Positions 48,101-64,000 of a stretch of 64,000 nt of DNA are shown here, piece after piece. The DNA comes from Ciona savignyi (lineage: Eukaryota > Chordata > Ascidiacea > Phlebobranchia > Cionidae). The translations under genes and the position numbers were made by a program. The stretch spans positions 59,788 to 123,787 of the forward strand of contig CH002606.1 of NCBI GenBank assembly GCA_000149265.1. The letters are read 5' to 3'. The notes below the pieces were generated by a model. The model did no database searches. It worked only from the letters and a program-made list of their open reading frames with translations, and had not been told where the DNA came from. Each line of letters opens with the position of its first letter. Positions within the stretch are counted from its first letter, which is position 1.

Positions 48101-48217
48101 AGTTCATGGTTGGATAAAGCGTCGCCGACTTTCACCTCCCCTCCAGCCGCGTTGCTGCCCAGCGCCAACGTGCTCCTCGGCGGAAACATCCGAATTGCTA
48201 CAGCCTCAGCCGAGTAA
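42110..48217 (+). CDS. ETS transcription factor, ESE class (ELF3/EHF/ELF5-like)
   Basis: Seven exons: 42110-42215, 42519-43012, 43341-43395, 43719-44069, 46396-46588, 47467-47612, 47940-48217; 1623 bp, 540 residues, all phases agree. The start [13 protein letters not shown] follows an acceptor-like CCGTACAG, so an untranslated exon may lie upstream. Residues 1-330 are acidic and Pro/Ser-rich (transactivation-like), with a basic patch RKRKSTPE before the DNA-binding domain. The ETS domain (about 338-421) reads [38 protein letters not shown] (recognition helix) and [21 protein letters not shown]. The [10 protein letters not shown] and GRRLVYKFG blocks are typical of the ESE class, not ELF1 or ETS1. 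No Pointed domain is visible and about 120 residues follow the ETS domain, unlike vertebrate ESE proteins. A nuclear DNA-binding role at GGAA sites is inferred from family. Confidence 0.9.
43050..43300 (-). repeat. Two partial, tandem SINE tail pieces
   Basis: Two similar units, each beginning GATCTCGAAAT..A and containing TGTGAATGG, TTACCACAC, GGTAATTATT or GGGAATTATT, and CACCTCGCGCCCA. The second continues to AGCTATTGCAGTGTGTTGTA. This suggests a local duplication of an old SINE piece. Confidence 0.5.
43455..43680. mobile_element. MITE with shared core and AATACTACAG ends, copy 2
   Basis: Left end AATACTACAGTATCGCTTGG, right end GCGATCCTAGTATT. The core is in reverse (CTCAACCCCAGAACTAACTT, CCCAACCCTAACATTAATAT) with TTTTAGTGAGAGAA near the right. 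Matches 28428-28640 in opposite orientation. Its right end is about 40 bp before the exon at 43719. Confidence 0.7.
44290..45370. repeat. Intron stretch with degraded R3 repeats
   Basis: R3-like blocks are at 44290-44390 (GGCAAAACGACAGTCGTTAA) and 45235-45355 (GGTTTGGCGGTTGCGTCCGC, GATGAATAAACTAAACTAA). The sequence between is AT-rich with two occurrences of AGTGCCCCGC; no exon was found. Confidence 0.5.
45380..45470 (+). repeat. tRNA-like repeat family 2, degraded
   Basis: TCATTAGGTCGATTCGGCCG, then GACGAGCCCATCACGAGTCG and GAAACTTATTC. Same layout as 40920-41030. Confidence 0.45.
46145..46330 (+). repeat. Degenerate SINE before the ETS exon
   Basis: GGTCGGTTGTGTCCTTGGAC, AACGCAGTGGATTATTGGGT and CCCGACGGTGGGCGCATAGC. 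The tail is lost; the ETS exon begins at 46396. Confidence 0.55.
46601..46780 (+). repeat. GC-rich minisatellite beside the ETS exon
   Basis: About 15 imperfect units of 12 bp or near it, built from GTGCCC, GACGTGCCC and CATGTGCC(C/T). It starts 12 bp after the donor of the ETS exon (46588). The array is open on both strands: Cys/Pro/Val-rich forward, Gly/His-rich in reverse. No evidence that it is translated. Confidence 0.8.
46790..46930 (-). repeat. SINE fragment (tail half)
   Basis: Contains TATACCCATCAATGGG, CACACAGGCCATCGTCAGAT, CACCTCGCGCCCACTGTCAG and GCTATTGCAGAACGTTGTGC. It follows the minisatellite. Confidence 0.65.
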
Positions 48218-48902
48218 ATGGACATTTTGAAATATTTTTCTAAGTACGACCCGCGGGTGTATTACACTGTACATGCCGGTGCAAAGCAACAGTAGGCCTA
48301 CTTTATGCTGCATACTCAAGCGCTATCTAAAGCGCATCTTGCGCAATACCCCTGACACCATATATACATGATTGACAGGCGACTTATGAAACCACCCACC
48401 AATCAACAACCGTGACACCACAGGTCAAACGTCATATCATTCTCACCGGGCGGCCATGGAATTAAAATGCCCGTGACAACGGCTTTCGCAGTTGTAAACC
48501 GAGACCAAATTTGATCGGCTTCTTCTCCTTACAAAGCCCCCCGAAATTTCTTCAATTTTGCCTCACACCGGGCTTAACTGGATTCAAAATGTCACCACAA
48601 TAACTTCACTGTAGCCCACGCATTGCGATGCGTGGGATTTTTATACGAAGTATTTTAGAAGCCTACACCAATTGCCATTCCATTTTGTTGATGTTTTTTT
48701 TAAACGGCATATTCCTTGATAAAAAGGTCTTTAATGCAAGATGCCTATATGTGCTTTCCCGTCTTCCAATTTCTTTATCAATATCCTCTCCCAGACAGTT
48801 GTGAATCGTTTATTATTTCATTTTCTTTGTGCGTATTTAAGCAGTAAATATCGTCTCTGTACATTAAAAAAACTCGCAGGAAAAAGTCTCTTTTTGTGCG
48901 CG
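48218..48902. other. Converging 3' flanks of the ETS gene and the small minus-strand gene
   Basis: No further coding region seen. No repeat of the listed families was recognised, and no convincing AATAAA was found on either strand. Confidence 0.4.
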
Positions 48903-49346
48903 CTAACCGTCCGAGTTACTGGGGATATTCGTCCCTCTTGACCTATAGAAACCTTTGTTTACGCTCTCGATAATAACATGTTCGCGGTTAGTTTTTTCAA
49001 GCGGAGGCCTTGACCCATACACTGAAGAAGACAGAATAGGAACAGCTTTACTCTTTTCTTCATCGTGGACATTTAGCCCTATTCTATTCGCTCTGTCGTC
49101 TCGGTGTAGTTTCTTCTCATAGTTATGCTTCAGATGAAATAACCTCTCGTACTCCGAATGCTTACCATGTTCTTTGTTATTGTTAAAATAGCTAATGTTT
49201 TTATCAATGTCAGCGGCTTTAAGCCAAGTACCGTAAGGCTTCTCCCAAGCATCGTATGCCTTGCTACACATTTTCTTTTCCCTTCTTACATATTCGCACC
49301 ACTGCAGTTTACGTTGTTCTGGTGTAAAACTCTCACTTTCAGCCAT
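48903..49346 (-). CDS. Small single-exon protein, resembling cilium protein CFAP90/C5orf49
   Basis: One uninterrupted frame of 147 codons beginning MAESESFTPEQRKLQWCEYV, with no introns although every other multi-domain gene here is split. The sequence is charged and helical with many Lys, Glu and Tyr. The C-terminal half has KLHRDDRANRIGLNVHDEEK followed by PILSSSVYGSRPPLE and GFYRSRGTNIPS. From memory the KLHRDDR, GL.V..EE, SSS.YG order is like CFAP90 (C5orf49), a microtubule inner protein of motile cilia; I could not check this. No signal peptide or membrane segment. The gene converges with the ETS gene (stop codons 685 bp apart). If the family call is wrong, it remains a conserved-looking small protein of unknown role. 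Confidence 0.65.
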   Translation of the reverse strand: MAESESFTPEQRKLQWCEYVRREKKMCSKAYDAWEKPYGTWLKAADIDKNISYFNNNKEHGKHSEYERLFHLKHNYEKKLHRDDRANRIGLNVHDEEKSKAVPILSSSVYGSRPPLEKTNREHVIIESVNKGFYRSRGTNIPSNSDG

Positions 49347-51161
49347 GGTCCCCTTTAACTCGTTCCAACAGCAAATATTTCACTTGCCATAGAATACTCC
49401 GTAGTTGCTAACAACTATTATGATCTCACATTATTGCATTGTTACCAAAAACGTGATTGTTGCATCATATACATAAGCCACTTGACTAGTTTTAGGTTAA
49501 GTTACTGCAATACACAAGTTAACTAATTTTTATCATAATATAATGTAAGAAAGGTTAGTGTAGCTAATTAACCCGGCGTGTTCTTAGATAAAATATTCGT
49601 GCTTATCGCCGGAGTTGGGATTTACCCGTGCCCATTGTTGTTTGGCCGGAACTATGACAGTGTGTTGAATGCAGTTGAGACATTGCCAGTTTAGTTCCAA
49701 CCCATTAATCCACTGGACTTGGAAAAGTTACACAACGCTAAATGCCTTACACAAAGATGCATTTAGAACTGTACACAAAACTTTGCCTTAGTGACGAGCG
49801 CATCGTGGGTTAGAAGTTAACTCGGTAAAAAAAGATTAGCTAGTTTTGATGTTACAACCCTTCGGTTGACAATTCGACGTGTTTGTAATGAGGCAATTGA
49901 CCGGTTGGACAAAATATGTTTCCCCTATTCGAAATCAGACCGCTGGGCAAATATTATGACATTTAATATAACATTTTTCAATTTTTATAAAATACAGTAT
50001 ATTATTTTGGGTGTTGGAGTAAATTGTTAGCGCATTCATGGTAACCAGTCAAATTTACAATTTAGAAATTAACGCCGACGGTGTTTCGTTTTACAATTGT
50101 AGTTTTTGTCGATTCGAAAACGCCTGTTTACCACACAGTTTTAAGCTAAAAACAAAAATATGTCGTGTTTGCACCCAATGTTATAATATCTAAACTTGGT
50201 ACATTTCGTTGGTTGCAACAAAACAGTAACGTAAGGTTTGCTTGTTTACAAAATCGAGTTATTTTATTTTTCGAAATCTTTCACTGTGCTATACCGTTAG
50301 TAATACTTTAGTTTCTACTGTATTTTGATGTCGATAGAACTGTGTTAAGTGTCATCTGTATGCGAGTATGGAAGTAACTTTGCTAGTGTGAAAGTTAAAC
50401 TTTCCATATTAAGCCCAATATATGACTCCGAAACCACTAGCCGTCCAGTTTCTGTCTACAACCGTAGTCTATTTAATATATATATCTCCCCACTAGCTTA
50501 ATGGATTAAAGAAAAAAGTTGGACGTCTCAATTAGGTAAATTGAGTTTTGCCCATGTGATAACGCCCTTGTGTTTTCTACATACGGGAAAAAACATAAGT
50601 ATCCTATCCTAATGCGTGCTTTTAATGTGACACATGATTTCATGTTTACCCCAGCCTCGTTATAAGTTAGTACACCGGGATTTCTAGAGCGTCAAATGTG
50701 CCCACCGCCGTTTGAGTCATAGTGTTGCGATGGCATTAATTTGAACGCCCGTTTTCAATGCACTGGATCAAGGCAACACATTAAACGACCAAGAACGTTC
50801 GACAATCTGCATGCTGAACTTACCTTGACATCACGTGACGTAAATTATTTACAAATGAACTGCATGGTTTTTAATTTATTATATCCGTATACATGTGAGC
50901 GAATTCAAAAAAAGGGATAAAAAAAATACAAGGGGTGTTAGGCCTACATGTGTTATTCGAAGGTGTGGAAGAATAGAAAGCGTTGAAACATAAGCAGGAA
51001 CGAAGTTCCGGTGCTATTGCAGTGGGAGGTGTAAGATAAATATGCTACTTTAGTATCATTTTGACCTTATGTGTCAAATCATAACAATAAATGTTCAATA
51101 CACGGCCAACAAAGTCAATGTTTAGATAGTACAATGTATATATACTGCAGTACAGTATAAT
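49347..51161. other. Spacer between the small gene and the GPCR, with old repeats
   Basis: Holds a degenerate SINE at 49590-49790 (minus; GGCCGGAACTATGACAGTGT, CCCATTAATCCACTGG), a family-2 tRNA-like remnant at about 49790-49835 (GACGAGCGCATCGTGGG), and a SINE tail at 50490-50615 (plus; ending AGTATCCTATCC). The remainder is AT-rich with no gene seen. Confidence 0.45.
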
Positions 51162-63910
<12,749 letters not shown>

Positions 63911-63924
63911 CTAAATGTGGAAAA

Positions 63925-64000
63925 AGGATAAGATATTCATGTTTATCCCACTGCATGGGAAAGCATATAGGGCTTTTAACACACAGGCAATCCTCAGATC
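63925..64000 (-). repeat. SINE copy cut by the window edge, tail about 15 bp before a GPCR exon
   Basis: GGATAAGATATTCATGTTTA, TCCCACTGCATGGG and AACACACAGGCAATCCTCAG. Sense to the GPCR; the EGF exon begins at 63910. Confidence 0.75.

Overview
This looks like nuclear DNA of an invertebrate chordate, most likely a sea squirt of the genus Ciona. It is AT-rich, its genes have many short exons and short introns, and it is full of short non-autonomous transposons. The genes include chordate-type legumain, DRG1, WDR83, an ESE-class ETS factor and an adhesion GPCR. The species is inferred from gene and repeat style. A run of 100 N marks an assembly gap at 29969-30068.

Genes in order: the C-terminal part of legumain (+, 217-6291); a secreted protein joining one Ly6/uPAR domain, one Sushi domain and one von Willebrand A domain (+, 11348-17466); WDR83/MORG1 (-, 22423 to 19065), divergent from DRG1 (+, 24593-31250); an unrecognised long coding exon (+, 37344-38463); an ETS factor with an ELF3/EHF/ELF5-type DNA-binding domain (+, 42110-48217); a one-exon small protein resembling the cilium protein CFAP90/C5orf49 (-, 49346 to 48903); and an EGF-SEA-EGF-GAIN-7TM adhesion GPCR (-, from beyond the right edge to 51162). 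Exon joins were worked out by hand. Splice phases agree across all joins in DRG1, WDR83, the ETS gene and the GPCR. One Ly6-gene exon boundary is uncertain by a base. The genes show no shared pathway: DRG1 and WDR83 are housekeeping genes, and the Ly6-Sushi-VWA protein and the GPCR are extracellular or surface modules.

The rest is repeats. The main family is a tRNA-derived SINE of about 300 bp with a TCCTA-repeat tail; it has over 30 full or partial copies on both strands. A second tRNA-like family, hAT-type MITEs (one locus nested three deep, with two of its three target-site duplications intact), a piggyBac-like element with TTAA ends, and MITEs sharing one internal core fill introns and spacers.

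The most unusual pattern is positional. At least seven exons in three genes begin about 10-45 bp after the tail of a sense-oriented SINE, so the pyrimidine-rich tail lies in or next to the 3' splice site. A MITE end sits in the same way before a legumain exon. The other leading points are the Ly6-Sushi-VWA architecture and a GPCR with two predicted self-cleavage sites (SEA and GPS).
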